The notes under the pieces were generated by a model. It worked only from the letters and a program-made list of their open reading frames with translations. It was not told where the DNA came from and made no database searches. DNA of 64,000 nt, taken from contig CAZMDA010000008.1 of assembly GCA_964564865.1 (NCBI GenBank), forward strand, positions 13,528 to 77,527, given 5' to 3'. Source of the stretch: RBG-16-66-20 sp964564865. Its GTDB lineage: Bacteria > Pseudomonadota > Gammaproteobacteria > Burkholderiales > SG8-39. Position numbers and translations under genes: made by a program. This document shows positions 10,311 to 19,200 of this stretch, in pieces. Each line of letters opens with the position of its first letter. The first letter of the stretch is position 1.

Positions 10311-11420
10311 ATGCGGGTCCGGGTCCTGGCATGCTTCTTCGCGCTCGCCTCGTGCGCCGCCGCGGCCGAGCCCGCGCCGTCGTCCTGCGGCGACGCGGAG
10401 GCGATCGCTTTCCGCGGCGCCACGGCGCGCGTGGAGAACGACCTTTTCGTCAACACCGACCGCAACTACACCAGCGGCGTGTCGCTCACGGCGATCTCGC
10501 GCGACATCCCCGGCGAGGTCCGGCCCGCCTGCCTGCCCTGGCCGGTGCGCCTGCACGCGGCGCTCATCGACCGCTTCGACCCGGACTTCTGGCGCGACGG
10601 CGGCGGCGCGCTGCGCTCGCAGAACCTCGCGGTGCGCGCCGGACAATCCATGTATACGCCCGGCGACGGACGGCGCAGCGACCGCATCGCGGAGGACCGG
10701 CCCTACGCCGGGCTGCTCTTCGTCGGGCTGGCGTGGAACCGGCGCGCGCTGGACCGCTGGCGCGGCATCGAGACGCTGGACACGCGCGAGGTGACGCTCG
10801 GGGTCATCGGCCCGCTGTCGCTCGCCCGCCAGGCGCAGGACCTGGTCCACGACCTGCGCGGCTTCGAGCGCCACCGCGGCTGGCGCCACCAGTTGCGCAC
10901 CGAGCCGGCCCTGCAGGTGGCGCGCGAGCGCAAGTACCGGGATTACGCAGGTCCGTTCGGCGCCACGCCCGGGCTGTCGGCCGACAGCATCCGGGCCTGG
11001 GGCCTTACCCTGGGCAACGTCCAGACTTCGGCGCACGCCGCGGTCGAGTGGCGCCTGGGCTGGAACCTGCCCAACGACTTCGGCTCCTACCCGATCCGCC
11101 CGGCGGCCGAGAACCGCCCGCCGGCGCCGGCCGCGGCCCTGGGCGAGGCGGCGCGGCGCCCGGGCGTGCACGTGTTCGCCGCCCTGGAGGGCCGGGTGGT
11201 GGCGCACGACTTCTCGCTCGACGGCAACCTGCTGCGCGACAGCCACCGCGTGACGCGCGAGCCGCTGGTGCTGCAGGCGGCGCTCGGCATCGCCGCGCAT
11301 GCGGTAATCGGCGGGCACCCGGTGCGCTTCGCGGTGATGCGCGTGAGCCGCTCGCGCGAGTTCGCCGAGCAGGGGCGGCGGCACGCCTTCGGCTCGATCG
11401 CGCTCAGCGTGGACTTCTAG
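10311..11420 (+). CDS. LpxR-type lipid A 3'-O-deacylase / DUF2219 outer-membrane barrel
   Basis: 369 residues. Signal peptide with a cysteine near residue 15, then the DUF2219 pattern: VENDLFVNTDRNYTSGVSL near residues 41-58, RPYAGLLF, and a VHDL...RGW...QL...EP region. Salmonella LpxR uses the Asn-Asp pair and a His in these regions; both the Asn43-Asp44 pair and the His segment are visible. It would remove the 3'-acyloxyacyl group of lipid A in the outer membrane. Family membership is fairly sure, deacylase activity is inferred. It stands alone, 32 nt after the cytochrome gene. Confidence 0.78.
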   Translation: MRVRVLACFFALASCAAAAEPAPSSCGDAEAIAFRGATARVENDLFVNTDRNYTSGVSLTAISRDIPGEVRPACLPWPVRLHAALIDRFDPDFWRDGGGALRSQNLAVRAGQSMYTPGDGRRSDRIAEDRPYAGLLFVGLAWNRRALDRWRGIETLDTREVTLGVIGPLSLARQAQDLVHDLRGFERHRGWRHQLRTEPALQVARERKYRDYAGPFGATPGLSADSIRAWGLTLGNVQTSAHAAVEWRLGWNLPNDFGSYPIRPAAENRPPAPAAALGEAARRPGVHVFAALEGRVVAHDFSLDGNLLRDSHRVTREPLVLQAALGIAAHAVIGGHPVRFAVMRVSRSREFAEQGRRHAFGSIALSVDF

Positions 11421-11429
11421 GCGGCGCGC

Positions 11430-11478
11430 TTGACATGGGTCAAGCGCCCGGCGGGCGCCGCCGCTAGCCTTGCACGGC
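11430..11478 (+). promoter_or_regulatory. FNR-type promoter, predicted leaderless
   Basis: Dyad TTGACATGGGTCAA at 11430-11443, -10-like TAGCCT at 11465-11470 (35 nt from the dyad start), predicted +1 about 11478. The ATG of the quinone reductase gene is at 11479 and no Shine-Dalgarno precedes it, so the mRNA should have no leader. Confidence 0.75.
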
Positions 11479-12060
11479 ATGAACATCGTCCTCATCCAGG
11501 GCCATCCCGAGTCCGGCGGCGGGCGCTACGGCCACGCGCTCGCAGCGGCGTATGCCGAGGGCGCGCGGGCGGGCGGCCACAGCGTCCGCCGGGTCGAGGT
11601 CGCGGACCTGTCTTTCCCCGTGCTGCGCTCGCAGCGCGAATGGACCGACGGACCGGTGCCGCCCGATATCGCGCAGGCGCAGGACGCCATCCGGTGGGCG
11701 GGACACATCGTGGTCTTCTATCCGCTGTGGATGGGCGACGTGCCGGCGCTCCTGAAGGGGTTCCTCGAGCAGCTGCTGCGCCCGGGCTTCGGCACCAGCG
11801 CGGTCGAGGGCGGCATGAAGTGGGAGAAGCTGCTGCGCGGCAGGAGCGCGCGCGTCGTGGTGACCATGGGCATGCCGGCGCCGGCCTACCGCTGGTGGTT
11901 CGGCGCGCATTCGCTCAAGAGCCTGAAGCGCAACGTCCTCGCCTTCTGCGGCATCGGACCGGTGCGCGACACGCTCATCGGCAACGTCGAGGGCTGCGGC
12001 GCGGCGGCGCGCGGGCGCTGGCTGGAGCGGATGCGCACGCTGGGGCGCGAGGCGCGCTGA
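11479..12060 (+). CDS. NAD(P)H-dependent FMN quinone oxidoreductase, flavodoxin-like fold
   Basis: 193 residues of the NQO1/KefF/MdaB superfamily: IQGHPES at the N-terminus for FMN phosphate, FYPLWMGDVPALLKGFLEQ with the flavin-binding loop, and TMGMPAPAYRWWFGAH. It would catalyse two-electron reduction of quinones at NAD(P)H cost, avoiding semiquinones. ATG 11479 is preferred over the in-frame TTG at 11470 because it matches family N-termini and the predicted +1. Monocistronic unit under its own FNR dyad. The physiological acceptor is unknown. Confidence 0.85.
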   Translation: MNIVLIQGHPESGGGRYGHALAAAYAEGARAGGHSVRRVEVADLSFPVLRSQREWTDGPVPPDIAQAQDAIRWAGHIVVFYPLWMGDVPALLKGFLEQLLRPGFGTSAVEGGMKWEKLLRGRSARVVVTMGMPAPAYRWWFGAHSLKSLKRNVLAFCGIGPVRDTLIGNVEGCGAAARGRWLERMRTLGREAR

Positions 12061-12082
12061 AATGTGCACGATCGTACACATT
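12061..12082 (+). promoter_or_regulatory. 22-bp near-perfect palindrome, candidate operator
   Basis: An inverted repeat starts one base after the quinone reductase stop codon. Only one base pair of the 11 is mismatched (C/A at positions 7 and 16). Its 20-bp core reads ATGT-N3-CGATCG-N3-ACAT, the same architecture as the perfect palindrome at 57921-57942. There is no loop or T-run, so a terminator is unlikely. It lies 19 nt before the FNR dyad of the next gene, where a second regulator could act. Confidence 0.55.
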
Positions 12083-12100
12083 TGCCCCGCCCCCGGGGCG

Positions 12101-12148
12101 TTGACCTGAGTCAACCGCAGCAGTTCCCCGCCACGCTAAGCTTGCGGC
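12101..12148 (+). promoter_or_regulatory. FNR-type promoter, predicted leaderless
   Basis: Dyad TTGACCTGAGTCAA at 12101-12114, -10-like TAAGCT at 12137-12142, predicted +1 at 12149, exactly the A of the nuclease ATG. No Shine-Dalgarno is visible. Confidence 0.75.
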
Positions 12149-13453
12149 ATGCGCCTCAGCTTCCTCGGCGGCGCCGGCGAGGTCACCGGCTCCTGTTACT
12201 TGGTCGACACCGGCGCGGCGAAGTTCCTCGTCGACTGCGGCATGTTCCAGGGCGGCAGGATGGCCCAGCGCCGCAACCGCAAGTTCGCCTTCAAGCCGGC
12301 CGAGATCGACTTCGTGCTGCTGACGCACGCGCACATCGATCATTCGGGCCTGCTGCCGCGCCTGGCGGCGCGCGGCTTCCGCGGGCCGGTCTACTGCACC
12401 CCGGCCACCGAGGACCTGCTGGGGGTGATGCTGCCCGACAGCGGCTACCTGCAGGAGAAGGAATCGGACCGCAACGGCGACCCGCCGCTGTATACCGTGG
12501 CGCAGGCGCAGGCCTGCCTGCGGCAGCTGCGCCACGTGCGCTACGGCGAGGCCTTCCGGCCGCACGCGGATCTGCGCTGCACGTTCCGCGACGCCGGCCA
12601 TATCCTGGGCTCGGCGTTCGTGGAGGTGGAGGCAGGCGGCAGGAAGCTGGTGTTCTCCGGCGACCTCGGCCAGCCCGGCCGCCCGATCGTGGACGACCCG
12701 GACGTGGAGCGCGAGGCCGACGTGCTGCTGGTGGAATCCACCTACGGCGACCGCAACCACAAGAACCTCGCGCAGACCCTGGACGAGTTCGCCTACGCGC
12801 TCACCGACACCCTCGTCAGCAGGCAGGGCAACGTGATCATCCCCTCGTTCGCCGTCGGCCGCACGCAGGAGATCCTGTACTACATCGCCGAGCTGACGCG
12901 CCAGGGCCGGCTGCCGCCGGCGCGCATCTACGTCGATTCGCCGATGGCCGCCGCGGCCACGCGCATCACGCTCAAGCATGCGCGCCTGCCGCTGCCCGAC
13001 CGGCTGCAGTTCACCGAGTCGCTGGAGGATTCCATGCGCCTGAACGACATCCGCTCCGGCGCGGTGATCATCTCGGCCAGCGGCATGTGCGAAGGCGGCC
13101 GCATCCGGCACCACCTGCGCTACAACATCGCGCGCCCGGAGTGCGCCCTGGTGTTCGTCGGCTTCCAGGCCGCGGGCACCCTGGGGCGGCGCATCGTGGA
13201 CGGCGCCCGGTCCGTGCGCATCCTGGGCGAGTCCTATCCGGTGCGGGCGAAGCTGTTCACCATCAACGGGCTGTCGGCGCACGCCGACCGCGACGCGCTG
13301 CTGGCGTGGCTCGCCGCGTTCCGCCGGCCGCCGCGGCAGTGCTTCGTGGTGCACGGCGAGCCGCTGGCGTCGAATGCGATGCGCGACGAGATCGCGCAGC
13401 GCCTTGGCTGGCCGGCGCGGGTGCCGGCGTACGGCGACAGCGTGGAACTCTGA
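12149..13453 (+). CDS. Metallo-beta-lactamase fold / beta-CASP ribonuclease
   Basis: 434 residues. Metallo-beta-lactamase motifs GGAGEVTGS, THAHIDHSG (zinc ligands) and DAGHILGSA, the beta-CASP insertion with SFAVGRTQEILYYI, then SASGMCEGGRIRHHL and the C-terminal GLSAHAD with the last zinc-ligand His. This is the CPSF-like RNA-processing group found in bacteria and archaea; 5'-3' exo- or endonuclease activity on RNA is expected. Directly under an FNR dyad and followed 3 nt later by a formate/nitrite channel. Genes of this type recur in low-oxygen regulons, but the RNA target is unknown. Confidence 0.9.
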   Translation: MRLSFLGGAGEVTGSCYLVDTGAAKFLVDCGMFQGGRMAQRRNRKFAFKPAEIDFVLLTHAHIDHSGLLPRLAARGFRGPVYCTPATEDLLGVMLPDSGYLQEKESDRNGDPPLYTVAQAQACLRQLRHVRYGEAFRPHADLRCTFRDAGHILGSAFVEVEAGGRKLVFSGDLGQPGRPIVDDPDVEREADVLLVESTYGDRNHKNLAQTLDEFAYALTDTLVSRQGNVIIPSFAVGRTQEILYYIAELTRQGRLPPARIYVDSPMAAAATRITLKHARLPLPDRLQFTESLEDSMRLNDIRSGAVIISASGMCEGGRIRHHLRYNIARPECALVFVGFQAAGTLGRRIVDGARSVRILGESYPVRAKLFTINGLSAHADRDALLAWLAAFRRPPRQCFVVHGEPLASNAMRDEIAQRLGWPARVPAYGDSVEL

Positions 13454-13456
13454 GCG

Positions 13457-14293
13457 ATGGCCGACCTCTACGGCTCGGATGCCTTCGCCCCGGCCGAGAT
13501 CGCGCGCCGGGTGGAGGAGGTGGGCGTGGCCAAGGCGCGCCTGCCGCTGCTGCAGACGGCGATGCTGGGGATGCTGGCGGGCGCCTTCATCGCCCTCGGC
13601 GCCCTCTACTTCACGCTGGTGGCGAGCGACGCGACGCTCGGCTTCGCCGCGACCCGCATCGCGGGCGGCGTCTGCTTCTCGCTGGGCCTGCTGCTGGTGG
13701 TGGTGGCGGGCGCGGAACTGTTCACCGGCAACAACCTGCTGGCCATGGCCTGGGCCGCCGGGCGCATCAGCGCGGCCGAGGTGCTGCGCAACTGGGCCGT
13801 GGTGTGCGCGGCGAACTTCGCCGGCGCCGCCGGGATCGCGCTGCTGGCGTGGCTCTCCGGCCACACGCAGATGAACGGCGGCGCGGTGGGCGCGACCGTC
13901 CTCAAGATCGCCGCCGCCAAGGCCGCGCTGCCCGCGTGGCAGGCGTTCTTCCTCGGCGTGCTGTGCAACATCCTGGTGTGCATGGCGGTGTGGATGGCGA
14001 TGGCGGGGCGCAGCGTGGTGGACAAGGCGGTGGCGATCGTGTTTCCCATCTCCGCCTTCGTCGCCGCGGGCTTCGAGCACTCCATCGCCAACATGTACTA
14101 CTTCCCGCTCGCGCTGCTGCTGAAGTCGGGCGGCGCCGCGCTGCCCGCCGGCGGCGAGGCGATCACCGCCTGGGCGATGCTGGGGAACCTCGGGCCCGTG
14201 ATCGCCGGCAACATCGTCGGCGGCAGCGTGCTGGTGGCGATGGTGTACTGGGTGATCTACCTGCGCGGGCGCGACCGCGCCGGCCCGCGCTGA
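13457..14293 (+). CDS. Formate/nitrite transporter family channel (FocA/NirC-like)
   Basis: 278 residues, six predicted helices. Family markers are GAELFTGNN in the middle and AAGFEHSIANMYYFPL, which carries the central pore His. FNT channels move formate, nitrite or hydrosulfide across the inner membrane. Given narK-narG in the same window, nitrite export is a reasonable guess; formate is equally possible. Three nt after the nuclease gene, so co-transcribed from the same FNR promoter. Confidence 0.88.
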   Translation: MADLYGSDAFAPAEIARRVEEVGVAKARLPLLQTAMLGMLAGAFIALGALYFTLVASDATLGFAATRIAGGVCFSLGLLLVVVAGAELFTGNNLLAMAWAAGRISAAEVLRNWAVVCAANFAGAAGIALLAWLSGHTQMNGGAVGATVLKIAAAKAALPAWQAFFLGVLCNILVCMAVWMAMAGRSVVDKAVAIVFPISAFVAAGFEHSIANMYYFPLALLLKSGGAALPAGGEAITAWAMLGNLGPVIAGNIVGGSVLVAMVYWVIYLRGRDRAGPR

Positions 14294-14325
14294 GCGGTCC
14301 TGGGGGGCGACGACAGGGGCGCGGC

Positions 14326-14331
14326 TATACT
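14326..14331 (+). promoter_or_regulatory. Consensus-like -10 close to the ATG, possible leaderless start
   Basis: TATACT, nearly the sigma70 consensus, lies 15 nt before ATG 14341 and no Shine-Dalgarno separates them. No FNR dyad is found at the matching upstream position. It may give the DHH gene its own leaderless transcript in addition to read-through from upstream. Confidence 0.45.
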
Positions 14332-14340
14332 GCCCGCGCC

Positions 14341-15297
14341 ATGCGCCACTACGACGTCTTCAACGGCGACGCCGACGGGCCGTGCGCGCTGCACCAGCTG
14401 CGCCTCGCCGAGCCGGCGCCGGCCGAACTCGTCACCGGCGTGAAGCGCGACATCGCCCTGCTCGCGCGCGTGCCGGCGCTCGGCGGCGACCGGGTGACGG
14501 TGCTCGACGTGTCGCTGGACCGCAACCGCGAGGCGCTGCTCGCGCTGCTCGCGCGCGGCGCGCAGGTGCGCTACTTCGACCACCACTACGCCGGCGAGAT
14601 TCCCGCGCATCCCCTGCTCGAGGCGCACATCGACACCGCGCGCGGCGTGTGCACCAGCGTGCTGGTGGACCGGTACCTGCAGGGGCGCTTCCGCGCCTGG
14701 GCGGTGGTCGCCGCCTACGGCGACAACCTGGAGCGCACGGCGGAGGAGCTCGCGGCGACGCTCGCGCTTGCCCCCGGCGCGCGGGAGCGGCTGCGCGAGC
14801 TGGGCCGCAACCTCAACTACAACGCCTACGGCGAGAGCGAGGCGGACCTGGTGATGCCGCCGGCAGAGCTCTACCGCGCGCTCGCCCGCTATCCCGATCC
14901 GCTGCGCTTCATCGAATCCGAGCCGGTGTGCGCGCGCCTGGACGCGGCGCGGCGCGCGGACCTGGCGGCGGCGCGCGCGGTGCCCGCTGCCTGGGCCGGC
15001 GCTGCCGCCCTGCTGCACGTGCTGCCCGATGCGCCCTGGGCCCGGCGGGTGGGCGGCAGCTACGCCAACGCGCTCGCCGCCGAGGCGCCGGGCCGGGCCG
15101 TGGCGGTGCTGGTGCCCGGCAGCGCCGGCGGCTACGTGGTCAGCGTGCGCTCGCCGGCAAACGCGGCCATGGGCGCGGACGAGCTGTGCCGGGCCTTCCC
15201 CGGCGGCGGCGGCCGGCGGGACGCCGGCGGCATCGATCGCCTGCCGGCATCGGACCTGGAAGCCTTCCGCAGCCGTTTCGCCGACGCCTTTCGTTGA
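14341..15297 (+). CDS. DHH-family phosphoesterase with degenerate C-terminal motif
   Basis: 318 residues. N-terminal DHH motifs are intact: NGDADGPCAL (DxDG), VLDVSL and YFDHH (metal ligands). In the C-terminal DHHA1 domain the canonical GGGHxxAAG is replaced by GGGGRRDAGG, losing the His that usually contacts substrate. It could cleave nanoRNA or a phosphate ester with altered specificity; the exact reaction is not predictable. It lies between the formate/nitrite channel and a usp gene, 47 nt after the former. Its last codons contain the FNR dyad of the next gene. Confidence 0.8.
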   Translation: MRHYDVFNGDADGPCALHQLRLAEPAPAELVTGVKRDIALLARVPALGGDRVTVLDVSLDRNREALLALLARGAQVRYFDHHYAGEIPAHPLLEAHIDTARGVCTSVLVDRYLQGRFRAWAVVAAYGDNLERTAEELAATLALAPGARERLRELGRNLNYNAYGESEADLVMPPAELYRALARYPDPLRFIESEPVCARLDAARRADLAAARAVPAAWAGAAALLHVLPDAPWARRVGGSYANALAAEAPGRAVAVLVPGSAGGYVVSVRSPANAAMGADELCRAFPGGGGRRDAGGIDRLPASDLEAFRSRFADAFR

Positions 15298-15334
15298 GGC
15301 AGGTCAAGCCCCGGTTCCGCCGCCGCGCCAGCAT
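15294..15334 (+). promoter_or_regulatory. FNR-type promoter of the tandem usp gene
   Basis: Dyad TTGAGGCAGGTCAA at 15294-15307 (one deviation in the left arm), overlapping the stop codon of the DHH gene; -10-like CAGCAT at 15329-15334; predicted +1 near 15342. The usp ATG is at 15367, leaving a 25-nt leader. Confidence 0.7.
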
Positions 15335-15366
15335 GGGCGCAGTGGACAACGAAACGGGGGTTTGAC

Positions 15367-16197
15367 ATGTACAAGACGCTGCTGGTCCCGGTGGACGGCA
15401 GGGCGCGCAGCGCCCGCAGCATGGAGGCCGCAGGCAAGCTCGCGGCCCAGTGGGACGCCCATGTGGTCGGGCTCTTCGTCCAGCCGCCGAGCCAGATCCC
15501 CAGCTATGCCCGCGCCGAGGGCGGCGCCGTTCAGCTGGACGAGGTGTATGCCAAGGCCGTGGCCGAGATGACCGCGCAGGCGAGGGCGCGCTTCGACGAA
15601 GGCGTCAAGGCTTCCGGCATCGCGCGGGCGGAGTGGCGCGTGGGGCGGGGCGACCCGGCCGCCGTGATGGCCCTGCACGCGCGCTATGCCGACCTGGTGC
15701 TGGTCAACCAGACCGATCCGGAGGACGAGCGGCGCACCGGGTTCGCCGACGCGATCCTGCTGTCGGTGGGCCGGCCGGTGCTCCTGCTGCCCTATGCCGG
15801 CGACGCGGCAGTGAAGGCCGACAACGTCCTGGTGTGCTGGGACGCGGGCCGAGAGGCGGCGCGCGCGGTGACCGACGCCCTGCCGCTGCTGCGGCGCGCG
15901 AAGCGGGTCACCGTGCTCAGCGTCGACAGCCGCGCCAGCGCCGGGGGCCACGGCGAGCAGCCGGGGGCGGACATCGCGCTCTACCTGTCGCGCCACGGCA
16001 TCAAGGCCGAGGCCGCGCGCACCACCTCCGGCGGCATCGACCCCGGCAGCGTGATCCTGTCGCGCGCCTTCGACTACGGCACCGACCTGATCGTCATGGG
16101 CGCCTACGGCCACTCGCGGGTGCGCGAGGTGCTCCTGGGCGGCGCGACCCGGACCATCCTGCAGCAGATGACGGTGCCGGTGCTGATGTCGCATTGA
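15367..16197 (+). CDS. Tandem-domain universal stress protein
   Basis: 276 residues containing two Usp folds. The first begins KTLLVPVDG but lacks a clear nucleotide loop; the second ends with MGAYGHSRVREVLLGG, matching the G-x2-G-x9-G phosphate-binding pattern except that the following Ser/Thr is Gly. Cytoplasmic stress protein, probably nucleotide-binding. Monocistronic under an FNR dyad, so expression at low oxygen is expected, as for the ANR-controlled Usps of Pseudomonas aeruginosa. Confidence 0.9.
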   Translation: MYKTLLVPVDGRARSARSMEAAGKLAAQWDAHVVGLFVQPPSQIPSYARAEGGAVQLDEVYAKAVAEMTAQARARFDEGVKASGIARAEWRVGRGDPAAVMALHARYADLVLVNQTDPEDERRTGFADAILLSVGRPVLLLPYAGDAAVKADNVLVCWDAGREAARAVTDALPLLRRAKRVTVLSVDSRASAGGHGEQPGADIALYLSRHGIKAEAARTTSGGIDPGSVILSRAFDYGTDLIVMGAYGHSRVREVLLGGATRTILQQMTVPVLMSH

Positions 16198-16240
16198 CCA
16201 TGGTCGACCGGCACCTGGGACCGAACTCCAGACTCGCTTG
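16194..16240 (+). promoter_or_regulatory. Degenerate FNR-type promoter of xanthine dehydrogenase, predicted leaderless
   Basis: TTGACCATGGTCGA at 16194-16207 differs from the symmetrical dyad at one base. The hexamer CAGACT at 16229-16234 begins exactly 35 nt from its start, the same hexamer and spacing seen at 20279 and 26839. Predicted +1 is about 16242, on the ATG at 16241, with no Shine-Dalgarno. The single mismatch makes this weaker than the other sites. Confidence 0.5.
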
Positions 16241-19200
16241 ATGGCCGAAGACGAGTTCGTCTACCACCTCAATGGCGTGCGCCATGCGCTGCGTCGCGGC
16301 GCTTTGCCGGCCGACCGGACGCTGCTCCAGCAGCTTCGCGAGTGTCATGGGCTGACAGGGGCCAAGGGCGTCTGCCTGGAGGGTGGCTGTGGCGCGTGCA
16401 CCGTGATGGTGGTTCGGCCCGGCTGCGCCGCGACCGCCCCGGCGGAGGCCGCCGGGGAAGACGCAATGAGGCCGGGCTGCATCAGTGTGGCCGCGTGCAT
16501 GATACCCATGGCCACCCTGCAGAACTGCCGCATCACCACCATCGAAGCGGTCGCGGCGGCGGGCACCGTCGTCGCGACGCAACTGCACCCGCTGCAGGAG
16601 GCGATGCTGCTCACGCACGCCAGCCAGTGCGGATACTGCACGCCCGGTTTCGTGATGGCGCTCTACGCGCAGTTGTGCAAGGACCCCCGCAGCACGCGTG
16701 AGCAGCTGGAGCGGGCGATTGACGGCAACCTGTGCCGGTGCACCGGCTACCGGCCCATTCTCGACGCCATCCGCGTGCTGGCCGCCGACGTGCCGGAGGA
16801 CAGGCTTGCGAGCGACGCCCTGCGGCGGGTGCGGCGGCGCTGGGTGGACATGGTGGCGCGTGGTGCCGCGCCGGATCCAGCACCAGCGAGCATGCCGGCC
16901 GCCGACACCATGACGACCTCTCTTGCCGAGGCGCCGCAGGCGGGCAGCTGGCGCGCTCCGATTTGCGATCTTGAGGATCTGCTCCGCGAGCGGCACCGGT
17001 ACCCCGGCCCGGGGCCCGGCATCCTGGCATGCGGCTGTTCCGACATCGTGTACGACCGGCGCGTTCATCCGCCGTCCGCCTCCGAAGCAATGCCGCCGCC
17101 TGTGTATCTTTCGGTGGCATCCGCCCCGGCGCTCAAGGTGTGGAAGGTTGAGGCCGACGGGCTGGTCATCGGCGCTGCCTTGCCGCTCGAAGAAGTCGAG
17201 GCCAGGTTGAAAGCAATGCTGGAGGGCCGCGAAGGCGGGACCCGCGCGTCGCTGCGCGGCGCGCGCGCCCTTCATACGCAACTGCGTTTCTTCGCCAATA
17301 CGCATGTTCGCGCCGTTGCATCCATCGGCGGTTCGCTGGTCAGTTGCACCCACTTGGGCGACCTGCTGCCGGTGCTGATGGTCCTCGAGGCCACGCTGGT
17401 GGCGCGAAGCCTGAACGGCGGCGAGCGGCGCATTCGCATGGCCGATTGGGTAAATCCGGACAGCGGACGGCCCACCCTTGAACCCGCGGAAGTGCTGGTC
17501 GCCATCCATGTCCCCTGGACCACCGCGGATGATTACGTCGAGGTCCGCAAGCAAGGCCGCCGGCGCGTCGACACCACCAGCCTGACGGTGACCGCGTTCC
17601 GCGTCACCTTGGAGCCGCCGGGCGACGCCCCGGCGCCTCGGTCGGTGCGCGTGAAGCGGCTGGTTTCTTGCATCGGCGGGCTGGGAAAACCGGGCCTGCG
17701 CGCGCGCGCGCTCGAAGCATTCTGCGCGGGCATGGAGTGGAGGCGCGAGCCGCTGCTGAATGCGGCGATCGATCTGCTTCGTTCCGAGCTTGCGACCATG
17801 CAGGACGATCGCCTGCCCGAGTGGTTGCGGCGGTACCAGCGGGCGCTGGTTCTCGGGTCGTTCTTCAAGTTCTTCCTGGCGGCGCTGGACGCCGCCGCGC
17901 CCGCCGGCCAGACGGTCGGCGAACGCGAGCGCTCCGCCTTTCTTCGCTACCGTCCTAATCCTCACGAGTCGGAACAGCGCTACACCGAGACCGGACGGCC
18001 GGGCGGCGCGGTAGGCAAGTCTTTCGCGCACGGCAATGCGATGGCGCAGCTGACCGGCGCCGCGCGCTACACCGCCGATCTTGCGCTGCCCGCGGGCGGG
18101 CTGTACGCGGCGCTTGTCTGCGCCGACCGCGCGCACGCACGCATTCTCCGCGTCGACGCATCCGCCGCCCTGGCGCTGCCCGGCGTTGCCGGTGTGTTTA
18201 CCGCGGCGGACATCCCCGGGGCGAAGAGGTTCGGTTTTCGCGTCCGCGACGAGTACTTCCTCGCCGAGGACGAGGTGTTCTACGACGGCCAGCCGATTGC
18301 GGTCGTCGTCGCTGCCACGCAGGAGCTCGCCGACAGAGCGGCGCGCGAGTTCGTGTGCGTGGACTACGAGGACCTGAAGGCCATCGTAACCATCGAGGAT
18401 GCGATCGCGGCCAACAGCTACCACGAGGGCTACGAGGCGCGCGAGCTGCGACAAGGCGATCCCGAAGGCGCAATGGCGCGTTGCAAGCATGTCGAGGACG
18501 GGAAGGTCGTGCTGGGCGGCCAGGACCACTGGTATCTCGAGCCGCAGAATGCGCTGGTGCATCCTTCGCCAGACGCCGTGGTGGTGCATTCGTCCACGCA
18601 GTCGCCCTCGGATGTGCAGGAGTGGGTGGCGGCGGTGCTCGGCCTGCCACGCGCCAACGTCGAGTGCCGCGTGGAGCGGGTCGGCGGCGGCTTTGGCGGC
18701 AAGCAGCTGCGCGCTTCGCCGATCGCTTGCCTGGCGGCGCTGCCGGCGTTCAAGCTGCAGCGTCCGGTGAAGCTGGTGTTGAGTCGTCCGCAGGACATGC
18801 GGACGCACGGCGGCCTGTCGCCGTACCAGGCCGGCTTCCGCGTCGGCTTTGACGGTGAGGGCCGGATCGAGGCGCTCGATCTCGAGATCTGGAGCAACGG
18901 CGGCCACTCGCTGGACTATTCGGGGGACGTGCTGGAGACGGTCATTCTGGTGGTGGACTCGGCCTACCGCCTGCCCAACGTCCGCGTCCGGGGCCATTGC
19001 TGCAAGACCCATCTGTCCAGCTTCACGGCGCTGCGCGGCTTCGGCAAGCCGCAGGCCTCCGCCATCATCGAAAGCGTGATCGATCACATCGCGCGCGTGC
19101 TGTCGATGGACAGCGCGGCCGTGCGCACGAAGAACATGTATGCCGTGGGCGATGTACTCATGACGGGCACACCCATGAACGACGACGCCCTGCACAAGTG

